Assembly (NCBI RefSeq): GCF_018873765.1
Contig: NC_057923.1
Location: 9,746,413-9,810,412 of the forward strand
DNA length: 64,000 bases
Reading direction: 5' to 3'
Origin: Telopea speciosissima
Taxonomy: Eukaryota > Streptophyta > Magnoliopsida > Proteales > Proteaceae
Part shown: in pieces, positions 47,101-57,510 of the stretch
Layout of the letters: each line of letters opens with the position of its first letter
How positions within the stretch are numbered: position 1 is the first letter of the stretch
Made by a program: the position numbers and the translations under genes
Notes under the pieces: model-generated
What the model saw: only the letters and a program-made list of their open reading frames with translations
The model's database searches: none
What the model was told of the DNA's origin: nothing

Positions 47101-47771
47101 CATACATAGCCCCCCAACCTGGCCTGGATTTAACCCAATTAGACATATTCTGAGTTGGCACTTCTAACCCATTCAATGGAGGGGTTGGGTTAGTTTGGAG
47201 ATTAGCATGATCTCCCAGTTCGAACCCTGCCTACCTAACATTAATCATTCATGTGGTGGATAAGGTATGGAATCAATGTGAACTAGTATGAGACTATTAT
47301 GGTATCAAAATACTAGGCAGTGATCAGTCCTTTGCGGCACTGGTGCTGTGGTGTCAATGTTCGTCTTCACTGCAAGTCCATGTTTTCAGGCCTGCGAATG
47401 ATGTAGATTACCAGACATTACCCGCCAATTATTTGGTATTCAATCTGGTATCTTGCATACCAATATTCAAGGGATCAAAATACAATTTGAATTTGTTAAT
47501 AACTAGTAATAGAAGAATGGCAAAACTCTTTACCACAAACGTTCATAATTTTGTTGTTCTCTTAATAACCCCATACCCAACCTCATTATTTGTCAGGTCC
47601 AAAGAATTGGATTGGAAACCAAAAAATGGGGCAGTTCCATTGGCTAATAGGGTTAATTGGGTCCCATTGACATGCCCTTTGTAATAACCCTTTTTTTGGC
47701 TCTGAGCCACAATCTTTCAGCTTTCCATACTAAAGCCTACTCTCTCTTTACTCATGCAGGATGAACTCTGA
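32147..47771 (+). CDS. CRT3: Calreticulin-3 type ER chaperone, complete, HDEL split by an intron
   Basis: Lectin-like, Ca2+-binding ER chaperone that retains and folds monoglucosylated glycoproteins; the plant CRT3 class is known for receptor-kinase quality control. Fourteen exons splice in phase to 1,305 nt, 434 aa: 32147-32273, 32811-32918, 33178-33370, 38945-39203, 39482-39538, 39634-39681, 42712-42798, 42944-43001, 43163-43230, 44613-44708, 44821-44877, 45829-45930, 46904-46936, 47760-47771. Signal peptide about residues 1-33 (a second in-frame ATG is five codons in). Calreticulin signatures [14 protein letters not shown] and VMFGPDICG are intact; P-domain motifs include [24 protein letters not shown] and [10 protein letters not shown]. 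The C-terminal region is rich in Arg/Lys ([20 protein letters not shown]), the CRT3 hallmark, not acidic as in CRT1/2. The last H of exon 13 plus the 12-nt exon 14 (GAT GAA CTC TGA) give the HDEL retrieval signal. Introns 3 and 6 are swollen by transposons. Confidence 0.97.
34068..35476 (+). mobile_element. RTE-type LINE fragment, 5'-truncated, decayed
   Basis: It decodes, with stops, into RTE reverse transcriptase: [45 protein letters not shown], the catalytic box as [10 protein letters not shown] (FADD mutated to LVDD), [35 protein letters not shown] and [20 protein letters not shown]. It ends TTAGTTGGGATAAGGCTGAG followed by a (TTG)n tail, as usual for RTE. It sits in CRT3 intron 3 in sense orientation and is itself interrupted by a MITE at 34131-34310. 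Confidence 0.9.
34131..34310. mobile_element. AGGCG-family MITE nested in the RTE
   Basis: It begins CGTTGTCACGGCGGTTAGG and ends GATGCCTTGACGACTATG, inverted ends shared with 41784-41880 and 45229-45335. The RTE protein reads up to GERIIETNP on one side and resumes at FMPGRSTT on the other, so the MITE came in after the LINE. Confidence 0.75.
35477..38944. other. Rest of CRT3 intron 3
   Basis: No exon is recognisable. Two diverged direct copies of one segment (36850-37060 and 37455-38050, with AAGGTTAGTGAAA, AGCTACAGGGTA-like and GATTTAGGTGGGTA blocks) suggest an old duplicated repeat. The second copy is split by a MITE at 37573-37915. The remainder is AT-rich. Confidence 0.5.
37573..37915. 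mobile_element. MITE with GGCTGTGTTTGGCTG end
   Basis: GGCTGTGTTTGGCTGTCTAG at the left is mirrored by CTCAAACAGCCAAACAACA at 37836-37854 and by CTTTCTAGACAACTGGCTA at the right edge. The interior has GAAAGTGGGA-like blocks in both orientations. Exact limits are uncertain. Confidence 0.5.
41784..41880. mobile_element. AGGCG-family MITE with 8-bp TSD
   Basis: CATAGTTGTCACAGCGTC and GACGCCTTGATAACTATG are inverted ends of a 97-bp element. CATCTGAG lies directly outside both ends, an 8-bp target duplication. Confidence 0.75.
41881..41974. mobile_element. Short hairpin MITE (GAGAGGTAACCACCTGTCC)
   Basis: GAGAGGTAACCACCTGTCC and GGACAGGTGGTTACCTCTC are perfect inverted ends around a short loop; GGACAGGTGGTTACCTCTC recurs once more at about 42004. 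A diverged relative with GAGAGGCAATCACCTGTCCC is near 56990. Confidence 0.7.
43438..43905 (-). mobile_element. Antisense L1-type LINE 3' end
   Basis: A run of about 18 T at 43438-43455 is the poly(A) tail of an element on the minus strand. Just inside the tail-proximal part the minus strand reads [20 protein letters not shown], the RNase H-like C-terminus typical of plant L1 elements. It lies in CRT3 intron 9 in antisense orientation. The 5' end and target duplication were not found. The plus-strand ORF at 43615-43908 is a shadow. Confidence 0.65.
45229..45335. mobile_element. AGGCG-family MITE, third copy in CRT3
   Basis: CATAGTTGTCAAAGCGTC and GATGCCTTGACAACTATG are near-perfect inverted ends. 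It lies in CRT3 intron 11. A TSD is not convincing. Confidence 0.7.
46937..47759 (+). other. CRT3 last intron
   Basis: 823 bp separating the codon for H of HDEL from the 12-nt terminal exon. The donor is CAT|GTAAGC and the acceptor CTCTTTACTCATGCAG. The ORF at 47343-47684 within it looks non-conserved. Read-through would replace DEL with a short tail and a stop. Confidence 0.85.
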
Positions 47772-47879
47772 AGGTGGTTTGCAGCCCTTTTTTTTGGCCC
47801 TTCTTGTATGCTATATCATGCAAGATGAGAAGGAAGTCCCACATTGCTAAAGTCTCTTGCAAAATCTGCACCAGTTCCG

Positions 47880-47885
47880 AATAAA
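47880..47885 (+). terminator. Poly(A) signal of CRT3
   Basis: AATAAA about 110 nt after the TGA stop. Confidence 0.55.
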
Positions 47886-47956
47886 GAATTATGTTAACTC
47901 CCTATTGTTGTACAACTGTATTTGCCACGGTTAACGGCTGTACATTTCTTCAATAT

Positions 47957-48029
47957 AATTTGAGGAGATTCATAGGTGTTTTGGTTACTGAATATAACTT
48001 GAGTAGATTCATAGGTGTTTTGGTTACTG
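47957..48029. repeat. 39-bp tandem duplication
   Basis: Two adjacent units contain AGATTCATAGGTGTTTTGG and differ at two bases; they lie just past the CRT3 poly(A) signal. Confidence 0.8.
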
Positions 48030-49106
48030 ATCTCATACTATGCTGAAGAATTTGGCTCTGATTATGTGTCCTGTTCAGATATAGTTTTTTTTTTTTTTTT
48101 TCTCTGCCCTAGTGTAGTATAGCGTTAGCGCTTAAAATCTTGATTGGATTAATGGCAGTTAAGTTGTTTCCTTACCGATAGCCCTTGATCGAAGCATAAT
48201 GGAAGCACCACCCTAAGCTCAGGTGTAGTGTTTGTGACCCAGATTGGTTCAAGGGGTAGTAACTTAAAATGGTTTTGGAGGGAACAAGTTTTTTGTTGGA
48301 TTGAGCAGAGATCTAAAGGATCAGCATTGATTGCCATGTCCTAAGCTCTGGCCAAACCCAAGTGAAAAAGTTAATCTTGTTAAAATATTGGTGCAAATGT
48401 TGAAGTCTTTTGGTACTATATAGGCCTGAGATCAAATCTGTGTTCCAACTTGTTACCTCTTTAATAAAAAGTGAGTCATAGCTTAAATGTCTTTCCGCAT
48501 CACCTCTCTCCTTGTTGCCGAATTCATTGATTGTGGCCAGCGTGTTATTACTTGAAGGATTCCGAAATAGAGAATGGCTTGACATGCTTGAGATCTGTGA
48601 AGCTTGTAGAGGATCGTGCCATCTTTTTTACAATCTCTTCATTTTATTGTTTTGTACGGCTTCAGTTTAGTGCATCAAAACTTCTCAAGTACAACTACTT
48701 TATATCCAAAAGATGGTGAGGGACTCGAGGGGATTTTCATCCTCTCAAGTGCGGTGAATTGCCCAATGCACCACATTTAAGAATTCAACCGTAAAAACAT
48801 GAAGAGTGACGTCTTTTTATCCTCTCGAGTTCCTCATAATCCTCATCCCTCTATGTTTCTAATTTTACTTTCTACAATAGATTGAATAGGCATTTAGCCT
48901 TTGTGATTGCTCCTCTTCCGTGTTTTTTCTTCGCCATCTTAGTCCTAGTTTCGGTGTTCTGATTTAATGGAGCACAACCACCTACTTCAGTTACCAACCA
49001 TTCCCAGCAGCTCCGGTGATAGGGAGTTCAAATTTATTAATATTTGGGATCAGTTTCACTCCCTCCCCAAGCACTCTTATCTATTGATTTTTGCACCTTA
49101 TTTAAG

Positions 49107-49166
49107 TGAAATAGAATTCATCCGCCCCACCCCCCCCCCCCCCCAAAAAAAATGAAATAGAAATTC
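49107..49166 (+). mobile_element. Micro-insertion with 13-bp TSD and poly(C)-poly(A) body
   Basis: TGAAATAGAATTC (49107-49119) and TGAAATAGAAATTC (49153-49166) flank ATCCGCCCCAC followed by a long C run and eight A. The C run has probably expanded by slippage. Confidence 0.65.
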
Positions 49167-49184
49167 TGAAACAGCTAAGGAGTT

Positions 49185-49471
49185 TTTCTTTTTTATGAAA
49201 GTGTAATCACACAAACCACACACTGACACACCAATCCCAAAAGGTTAGCCGACTTTTATGACCATGGAATGACGGATATACACAACACACACCACACTCA
49301 CACACCCGATGTGGGACTAAAACCACACACCCTTTCTTTTCTTTTGATGAAAGAGTAATCACACAAAACCACACACCAACCCCAAAAGGTTAACCGACTT
49401 TTAGGACCGTGGAATGGTGGATATACACAACACACACCACACACACACCCGACGTGGGACTAAACCCACAC
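49185..49471 (-). mobile_element. Dimeric A-tailed retroposon with 17-bp TSD
   Basis: GAAACAGCTAAGGAGTT (49168-49184) and GAAATAGCTAAGGAGTT (49472-49488) flank 287 bp made of two head-to-tail copies of a unit of about 140 bp. On the minus strand each unit begins near a TAGTCCCAC block and ends with a CATCAAAAGAAAAGAAA-type A-rich tail, one internal and one terminal. This is the arrangement of a dimeric SINE-like retroposon. The motif GTGGGACTAAA also occurs at 23568. Confidence 0.65.
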
Positions 49472-49884
49472 GAAATAGCTAAGGAGTTGTTTCAGAATAT
49501 ATATTTCATTTGATTTTATTCTTCTTTAATGAGCATATGATTAGTTTGATGGGCAAAGTAGTAATTTCATGTTAAAAATAAAACGCCACCCTTCTTCTTC
49601 TCCTATTGGTCTCACCACCACCATCGCAGCCACCACCACCACCACCACCACCCTTTCCAAAGAAATGTAGAGAATTTATTCTCAGAAATTGAACTACCAA
49701 ATGGATTTTTTATTCTTAAAATATATCATATTGCTACAACCAAAGCAATTTCAATTTTTTGACCACAAATCTATTTGTTGACTATTTCAAGAAATCAATC
49801 CAATGACTTGGGTAGCCATGGTCTGATCTTCACCTAAAGCAACAAACACCTGGGATCAACGAACAATAGAATCCGCTCTTGCCC

Positions 49885-50294
49885 TCTTTTTATGGAACCT
49901 CTAAAATCCCCAATACCTGATGCCTTCCCCTTGCCTTCTATCAGAAATTCTAGGATATTACTTAGACGGATCTCTCAACCTTTGTTATTGAGTTCTTTCA
50001 AATTAGCATGCTCCCATCTTCAGTCAATAAAACTCTTCTCTGCCTCATCCCCAAAGTTGATAATCCAAAAGCTGCTGAGCAATTCCGACCAATTAGTCTC
50101 TGTAATGTTGCAATCAATGTGATCACAAAAATCATGGCTTTCCGTTTACAACTCCTCCTACCTGAAGTCATATCTCCAACTATTTACCAAAAAAAAAAAA
50201 ATCTCCAACTCAGTCAACATTTGTGCCTAATAGGTTAATTTCTGATAGCATATACATAACTCATGAAGCTTTCCATTACATTAAGAAGCGCAAC

Positions 50295-50326
<32 letters not shown>

Positions 50327-50395
50327 TTGCTATGAAACTAGACATGAGAAAGGCTTACGATCACCTCGAAGTCGACAAAACTATCTGATATGGCC
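49885..50395 (+). mobile_element. L1-type LINE reverse-transcriptase fragment
   Basis: Across two frames it reads NKTLLCLIPKVDNPKAAEQF, RPISLCNVAINVITKIMAFR, LLLPEVISPT, FVPNRLISDSIYITHEAFHY and later AMKLDMRKAYDH, the fingers and first palm motif of plant L1 reverse transcriptase. Two A-rich insertions break it: a micro-insertion at 50182-50200 and a run of about 30 A at 50296-50323. The element is 5' and 3' truncated. Confidence 0.85.
50172..50210 (+). mobile_element. Micro-insertion (19 bp) with 10-bp TSD inside the L1 frame
   Basis: ATCTCCAACT at 50172-50181 and 50201-50210 flank ATTTACC plus 12 A. Removing insert and one duplicate lets the L1 frame run from ISPT into QSTFVPNR as in other L1 elements, which proves this is an insertion. 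Confidence 0.88.
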
Positions 50396-52112
50396 CGGTA
50401 CGGCTGATACATATCAGTATTAGCAAAGACATACCAATATATTTAAAACCATGCTTGGAGCACCTCGTGTTTCACAAATGGGGTAATTTTTTTTTATATT
50501 TTCAATTTTATCCATAAATATTATGTTCGATTTTTTCCCCTTCTCCAACCAATGTGTTACAAGTTGCAACACTCACTTGCATAGGGCAACAACTGGCCAT
50601 TGGGAGAGATAGCAAAGTGCTCCACTCCTTGGGCGGCAACAAAAGACCATAGTCAGGTTTCTCAGGCATAGTTTCTCCAAACTTTAAGTATCTTCGAGGT
50701 GTAAAAGAAAGGCCAGGAGCCCAAAGTCCCAAGGGCTACAACAGAGGCAAGAGACAAGCAAACTAAAGATCAGAGCCGGGATTACAACAGAAAAAGAAAA
50801 CCACATACAACTTCTGCTTTAGTTTTGTTGCTTGTGTGTCATAAGGCAATAGATACATCATTCAATTAGGCCAGAATCTTGCCCACCTACAGGCCTAAGG
50901 GCCTAAAGGGCTGCACTGGCCATATATAGCACATTACCCAGTTCCCTTTAGAGTCACTTTCCTTACTTACCATGTCTTACATATATCAGAGAATAGAGAT
51001 ACGTGTAATACGTTCTGAGACTCCATTACTAACCTGTACCTGAATTATTGAAAAGTGGTTTCATAATTGAAAGTCATAGAGTCTAAAGATCATGAGAAAC
51101 AAACCAAGAAGATAAAGAAAAGGAAGATATAATGGGCAACCCACAGCACTAATCTGGGATTTTGTGTAACAATTATGCTTTGCCCACATCACTAATTTGG
51201 GATTTTGTGTAACCAATTATGCATGTCAACTAAAAGATCCTTCATTGATGGGACTGCCACCAAAACAAATCCTAAGTTGAATTCCTTCTCAGCAAACCAC
51301 CATATAGCACCTTTGTTCTATTGCTCTCTTGTCTCAGCAAACCACCACACACAGTGTTCTCTCTATCTCCCTCCAACCCCTCTTGATGACCCTTTTTGGG
51401 TAGTTACTTTTTATCTGGATAAGTGATTAGAGCACAAGAAAAAGAACTTTTCCTGAACGGACTCTCACATTTATGGGAAACCTGACTCCTAACGTAACGC
51501 ATGTTTACAGGTTCAGTTTCAGTTTAGTACTTCGATAACCAACGGTTTCGGAATACTTGTTATCTACCACCCTAGGAAGGAGGTTCCGTATCACGATTTC
51601 CTTCTCTTATCTTTTCAAAGTACTTCAAAGGATTTTCATCAAACACTTGGTGTGTGCCTATCTCCTATACAGAAATGCCAGATGTCATCATCATCAAAGG
51701 AAGTTTTGCAAAACGCAGAAGGAAAGTTGGATGAAAAGTCACAAACGTATATGGGATTCACTGCATGTCGACATTAGTGCTCCCACATAAGGTGGAGTGT
51801 CGACACCACCAATGAAACTGAAAGCAGGTGATTCAGCTTCTAAAGAGATTTGAACCGACTAGTAAAAGAAAATGCCTGTGATGTTTCTCAATGGGAGCTA
51901 AAGTGGTCAAACCAATTTAAACAGAAAAGTATCCGAAAAGACCACCAAAAGAAGAGGATTAAAGAAATGGGTAAATGTGTTATGGGAGTTACAAACTACA
52001 AGAGAAGGTTTAGAGAATCAGGGGATTTTCTTGATATTGGGTTTCATGTTTGAGCACTTGTTTGGTTCCTTATCTCTTCCTTTTCACACTTGGAAGTTCA
52101 TTCCTTTGTACC
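50396..52112. other. Gene-free stretch upstream of NPF5
   Basis: No exon or transposon boundary is recognised. A short duplication around CTCAGCAAACCACCA (51288 and 51333) is the only repeat I see. The NPF5 promoter should lie in the right-hand part, but no clear TATA box can be chosen. Confidence 0.4.
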
Positions 52113-55100
52113 ATGGATGAAGGAAGTAGATCAAAAGGACTGGGCAAATCATGTATTCTCCTTATAGGTAATCCATATATGCACTCTATAGTCTTGTCTC
52201 TCTCCTCATCTTCTTTTGATTATAGTTATGAAATGGATATGGAAAGCTTATCCTGAGCACCAATTGACCCTAATTTGCCTGGTTGGTTTATGTTACAGTG
52301 ATAGCTGGTGTGGAGAGGTTTGCATTCAAGGGAGTGGCTTCCAACCTCATTACTTATCTGACTGATGTTGTAAAAATGAGTAACTCCTCGGCGGCCAAAA
52401 CTGTGAACAACTGGTGTGGAGTGACATCCATTCTCTCCCTATTAGGAGCTCTTGTTGCTGATTCATATTGGGATCGCTACTCCACCATCTTGGCTTCCTC
52501 TTTCCTTTATGTTGTTGTGAGTTTCTTGACTCAAAACTCATTTGTATGCTGCCGTTTTTTAATTTGTTTATATAGATCATAATCTTCATAGGGTACTTGA
52601 GGGTGGGCCTTGGTGCAAAGGTAAAGGTTGCTCCATTGTGACCACTGTTCGAGTCTGGAAACAGCCTCTCTGCATGCAGGGGTAAGGCTGCGTACATTAT
52701 GACCCTTCCCAAACCACGCAGTGGCAGGAGCCTCGTGCACTGGGTACACCCTCAATCTTCATTAGGTACTTGAAGCTTGGCATTCATGGTCAATTAACAC
52801 CATTCATCTGTTACAACCTAAAGGGTTCCAATAATTGTATGAAGGGAACTGCTATAAGTTTGCCTGATTTTTACAATCTAAAGGGTTCCAATAATTGTAT
52901 GAAGGGAACTGCTATAAGTTTGCCTGATTTTTATATAGCTTTCTTTCATTGTATTTATTCTTTATTTTTGTTAGATCCTTTCCTTGACATAAATTTTAGT
53001 TTTCTTATATTAGGGTTTTGATTAGCCTTTTTTCTTTTTACATAGAAATCTACTCTTTTTTCTTGGACAAAGTTTTCCTCTACCTATAGAGGACGATTCA
53101 CCCTCCATCCTAGGGTTCACAAACCCCTCCTAGGGTTTTAGTATATTCCAAAATACCCTCCCGATTCCTATTCTCGCCCTCTTCCGCATTTACCGTGGAT
53201 GGAGGGAAACTCGGTCCTTATATATCCTATCTTCATTAGCAATAAAACATTCATTTGACGATGGTCACAAAGTGCTGTTTCTTACTAGTTTGGCTCCAAG
53301 CTCGCGTTGTTTTCCTTGCTCTTCATGATGGCCCAAACCCAAGCCCAACACAGCCAAGCAGCCCAACTCATCTTAGGCCTACTAATTCCAGCCCAAGAAA
53401 GTAGTAGGTCACTTAAGTTAGGTGATGACATTTGTCACATCTATTGTCATCAAGAGTGCATAGAGGGGCATTTATGAAAATAAGTACATATGTCATCATT
53501 TAACCGTACATAAAGCTTACATATATGGGTAGGTGATCCAATCACATCCCTTGATGCACTTTAATGGTAGCAGATGGGACACATGTCATCACTTAACCAT
53601 ATGTGAACCCTACAGGCACGGGTAGGTGATCCGGGCTCATTAATCTGTCCTCCCCATCTTGTATAAACTGTAAATCGGGCTTGACCTATGATGAAATCGG
53701 CACATCTAGTCAGTGATTCTTAAGCAGGTCCAAGCCTGGCCTTACAACTTCAAGGTACTAGATAACATCTGACTAGCCTACCCATGGACAGCCAATTTAC
53801 CTTCCATAAGTAGAAAAGGGAAGGTTACTCCATTACAACCTAGTGGTTGCATATTCAAGTTGGGAAACAACCTCTGTGAAGCTGGAGTAAGGCTGTGTAC
53901 ATTATGACCCTCCCCCAACCCTAAAGTCCCCAACCCTAAAGTGGCGGATAGCCTCATGCACTATGCACTTGCAATTGATGCTAAAAGATTATAAATTTTG
54001 AATTGTGCGGTCATGGAATGGAACACTAACTTTCATTCCTTGTATTCCTTAAGGGGCTTGCAGCATTGACATTAACAGCTCTGCTAAGGGCATGGATACC
54101 ACCTTCAAGCAAAACCAGCTCTTCAGTGTCTCTCTTTTGGTCACTTTATTTGATTTCCATAGGTCAAGGAGGATACAACCCTTGCTTGCAAGCCTTCGCA
54201 GCAGATCAACTTGAATGTGATGACGAGTTGCCTTGTACCAAAGATGACCAGAACACAAAGAAGAAAAGTTCATTTTTCCAGTGGTCATATTTCAGTATTT
54301 GTACAGGCAGCTTATTGGGTGTTTCTCTTATGTCCTATATTCAAGATTCTTTTGGTTGGGGATTGGGATTTGCTATCCCTACAATAGCAATGGTTGCTTC
54401 TATTGTGTGTTTCTCATGTGGGACTAGATCCTACACCCATAAGCAGGCCAAGGGTGAGAATAAGCCCATAGAAGAGATTATTCAAGCCATCAAAGAAACT
54501 GTATCAAAAGTGATGAATAGCAGAATCACTTTGCCAGAGAAGGAATCTGACATGGCTGAGCTTGAGTAAGTTCTCTGCTTCTTCCTCTCTTTGTGGGCAA
54601 GCAAATGGGAGATCAATCTCTCATGCTAGTTAATCTTGTTTTTAGCTTGTTTTCAGTGTTATTAAAGGGAGAACCTAATGCAAAACTTGCTTGTTTCTAG
54701 GCTACAAGAGAGGCCACTTTGTGACCAAGATTTTGATAGCTCCAAAACAATGGATGAGAATCCCAACAATGAGATTGTTACTTTTGATGTGAAACTGCTA
54801 TTGAGGCTCTTGCCCATATGGATCACACTTCTAATGTTTGCGGTTGTCTTCCAACAACCAGCCACCTTCTTCACTAAACAGGGAATGACCATGAAGAGGA
54901 ACATTGGAAACAGCTTTGTTATCCCTCCTGCAACACTACAGAGTGCTATTACAATCTCAATAGTACTTCTAATGCCTTTATATGACAAAGGGATCATACC
55001 CTTTATACAGATTATCACAAAAACCAACAAAGGGATCAATGTGATGCAAAGAATGGGAATTGGGATGGTTCTGTCAATTGCTGCCATGGCTATAGCTGCA

Positions 55101-55499
55101 ATTGTTGAAACAAAGAGATTGAAGATTAGTAGATCTGGGTTTCTTGAATCACAATCATCAACATTGCCAATGAGTATCTTCTGGTTGCTACCTCAGTATA
55201 TTTTCCTTGGCATCTCAGATGTCTTTACAGTCGTTGGAATGCAAGAGTTCTTTTATACCCAAATGCCTAGTAGAATGAGAACCATGGGCATAGCTCTGTA
55301 TCTGAGTGTTTTTGGTGTAGGCAGCTTTCTTAGTGCCCTTCTAATCTCTGTCATTGAGATTGCCACAAGTGCAAGCACACAAAAAAAAAGTTGGTTCTCG
55401 GATGACCTAAGTGAAGCCAGATTAGATAACTACTACTGGCTTCTAGCCTTGTTAAGCACCTTGAGCTTGCTAGTGTTTGTGTGTTTATGTAAATACTAG
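52113..55499 (+). CDS. NPF5: NPF5-type NRT1/PTR family transporter, complete
   Basis: Proton-coupled major-facilitator transporter of the plant NPF family, subfamily 5 by similarity; substrate (nitrate, peptide, hormone or metabolite) cannot be told from sequence. Exons 52113-52167, 52299-52516, 54054-54565 and 54701-55499 join in phase to 1,584 nt, 527 aa. The start ATG gives [14 protein letters not shown] just before the first helix. Visible signatures are [102 protein letters not shown] and [13 protein letters not shown], covering about 12 membrane spans. In the usual ExxER motif of helix 1 the first Glu is Ala (AGVER); similar forms may be normal for this clade. Intron 2 (1.5 kb) contains a SINE, a 60-bp tandem duplication and an older SINE. 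No stops or frameshifts. Confidence 0.95.
52601..52753 (+). mobile_element. Au-like SINE with ~20-bp TSD
   Basis: It carries CTTGGTGCAAAGGTAAAGG, GTTCGAGTCTGG, GGTAAGGCTGCGTACATTAT and CTCGTGCACTGGGTACACC. AATCTTCATAGGGTACTTGA (52581-52600) and AATCTTCATTAGGTACTTGA (52754-52773) are its target duplications. It lies in NPF5 intron 2, same strand as the gene. Confidence 0.88.
52813..52932. repeat. 60-bp tandem duplication
   Basis: Two adjacent 60-bp units starting ACAACCTAAAGG and ACAATCTAAAGG differ at a single base, so the duplication is recent. It lies in NPF5 intron 2. Confidence 0.92.
53085..53220. repeat. Diverged relative of the 9.1-kb repeat
   Basis: CCTAGGGTTCACAAACCCC, TATTCCAAAATACCCTCC and GGATGGAGGGAAACTCGGTC echo the unit at 9091-9470 in the same order, with inverted-looking CCTCCATCC and GGATGGAGG ends. 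Probably a MITE. Confidence 0.5.
53818..53975 (+). mobile_element. Old, decayed Au-like SINE
   Basis: GGTTACTCCATTACAACCTAG, GTAAGGCTGTGTACATTATG and GCCTCATGCACT blocks follow the SINE order with many substitutions and a small duplication of CCCCAACCCTAAAGT. Confidence 0.65.
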
Positions 55500-56310
55500 A
55501 GTGGTATGAATACTTCTGCCACTGGAAATTGTAAATAAGCTTCTTCTTGTTTTTGACTGCGACATTTATGCATATAAAACCAGAAACCCAAAAAAATAGT
55601 CACTAGTATGCAATGCAATGCAAGATTTTATATGGTTTGGCTAACTAGCCTATTAGCCCTATGATCAACCCTCGTTGCTGTATTTAGAGGGGGTATTTGT
55701 GGAAGAAACAAAGAAATGTGTTGTCACGAAGCCGTGGTACCGTACGTGAAGAGTTGTTACTCTCCATGTCCGGGAGCTGATCCAGACTCTGTAATGCAAG
55801 GTCTGCTAAGGCCTCGAGACTAAGGAGAATCCTAAGGGACTTAGGGGTTGTATTTGGTTTGTATTCTCGGAATAAATTCTGGGTCTAGAACATATTTCTG
55901 ACCTTTGTGGGATCACAATTGATGAAACTGTTTGGTGCACTACGATTGGTGTGGCGTAGTAGATTCCTCCTTCTCGCCGGTAGCATGGGGAACCCTTCCC
56001 CTATAAATATTTAGGTTAATGTTTTCCCATTTTATGTAAAAATAACTAAAACAGAGCCAAACTCTGGCCCGCCTTGAGGCCATTAGTGTCAGACCAAGAC
56101 TGCAAAATCCTAGACCAATCTCAGTTGGGTCCTGGGTTGATCGCTGGGGCGCTAGGTTGCAAACCCAGGCCCAGCCCAATTAAACTCCCTACCCACACAT
56201 GGATCTTGAAAATGTGAACATTAAAAAGTAGAATTAGGATTTAGGAAGAATGCAATCTTTCCGTCACATTTATTATCTATAACAGATGAGCCTTCCCCAT
56301 GAAGAATTCT
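55500..56310. other. Gene-free stretch after NPF5
   Basis: 3' flank of NPF5 followed by sequence with a GGTTGTATTTGGTTTGTATT block near 55846, a frequent MITE-like end that recurs at 63822. No exon is seen. Confidence 0.45.
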
Positions 56311-56313
56311 ATT

Positions 56314-56738
56314 GCAAATAGAGATGTAAACGGATCGAATATGGATCCGGATATTTCATGATCGAATGCAAATATCTCTAAACAGAGATGGATGCAAATC
56401 GAATTCGGATTTTTGACTATCCGTTTACATCCCTGACTTGTGTAACCTAGACCTTCCTCCTCCAACAAATACGATTATTCTCAATCCATGTCTCTAAGTT
56501 GTCGTAGTCTCATGATTCTCATTTCCTCATTCCTTAGAACTTGTTGAATCTTCAAAAACTCTCAAGATCATTAGCTATTTAATTTCATATTATTAGTTGG
56601 ATTTCTATTTGGATCCGATAAATTTTTTTTAGATTATTCGAATATTTTTCTGGATATCCCTAAATGGATATAGATACCCCTAAATTAATATAGATGCGAA
56701 TCAAATTCAGATTTTCGAATATCCATTTACATCCCTAA
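56314..56738. mobile_element. MITE cluster with GATGTAAACGGAT ends
   Basis: GAGATGTAAACGGATCGAAT at 56321 is mirrored by CTATCCGTTTACATCCCT at 56418-56435 and again by ATATCCATTTACATCCCT at 56720-56738, with GATGCGAATC and CGAATTCGGATTT inside. Probably a nested or expanded copy. Confidence 0.6.
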
Positions 56739-57510
56739 TTGTGGACCTAAGGTAGCTAGTGTGCCAAAAGATGGCCACATCGGTAGACTACAATGGAATC
56801 GATTGGTTAAAGCTCGAAACTGGATCACTCGATTAGTAAAAAGCCTAATGTCAGGCCCATAGACCGATTAGTATTGGGTTGTTCTTGGTGTTTGGTGGTA
56901 AGCAGAAAGTGATTGCCCGATTAGTCGTTTATCCATTTATAGCCTGACTAACTCGACATTAGGTGCAGAACAAATACATGTGACTATGTGAGAGGCAATC
57001 ACCTGTCCCTATTGTTTTCACAAATACGGAAATACCCCATCACCGTGTAATGGCAATAATGCGACAGATAATTAACAGTGAACTTGATTAGCTAAATACG
57101 TAATGACCACAAACATATTTAATTACCTAAATACGTATGAGAGTTATGACCAATGCTCTACCACACAATCATGATTCACGAATTAACAACTTCCACGAAG
57201 AATCGTATGCGTGAAGCTTCTAAAAAGACATAGGCGTGGCCTAACTCTGTAAGAGACAAAAAATAGTATCAGACCCACACAAGCTGACGCAGGCGATGAT
57301 GTCAGATGTGTTCTTGAGTCGATTTCTTAGAAGGAAGGTGGAAAGACGAAGGGGTGCTTAAAGGGTTTCACATTAAACAACCTTTCACGAATGTTCTTGA
57401 ATTTAGAACATTATTGTTTGTTTAATTATGTGTCTAATGGGCCTATTCTAGTGTATGAGCGTTAGATTGGATCAACCTTGTATGAGATAGGTTAAAGGGT
57501 TTGATTTAAC

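Noticed and set aside
47343-47684. 113-aa plus-strand ORF in the last CRT3 intron
   Set aside because: It does not continue the calreticulin frame and shows no conserved motif; HDEL is completed by the later 12-nt exon.
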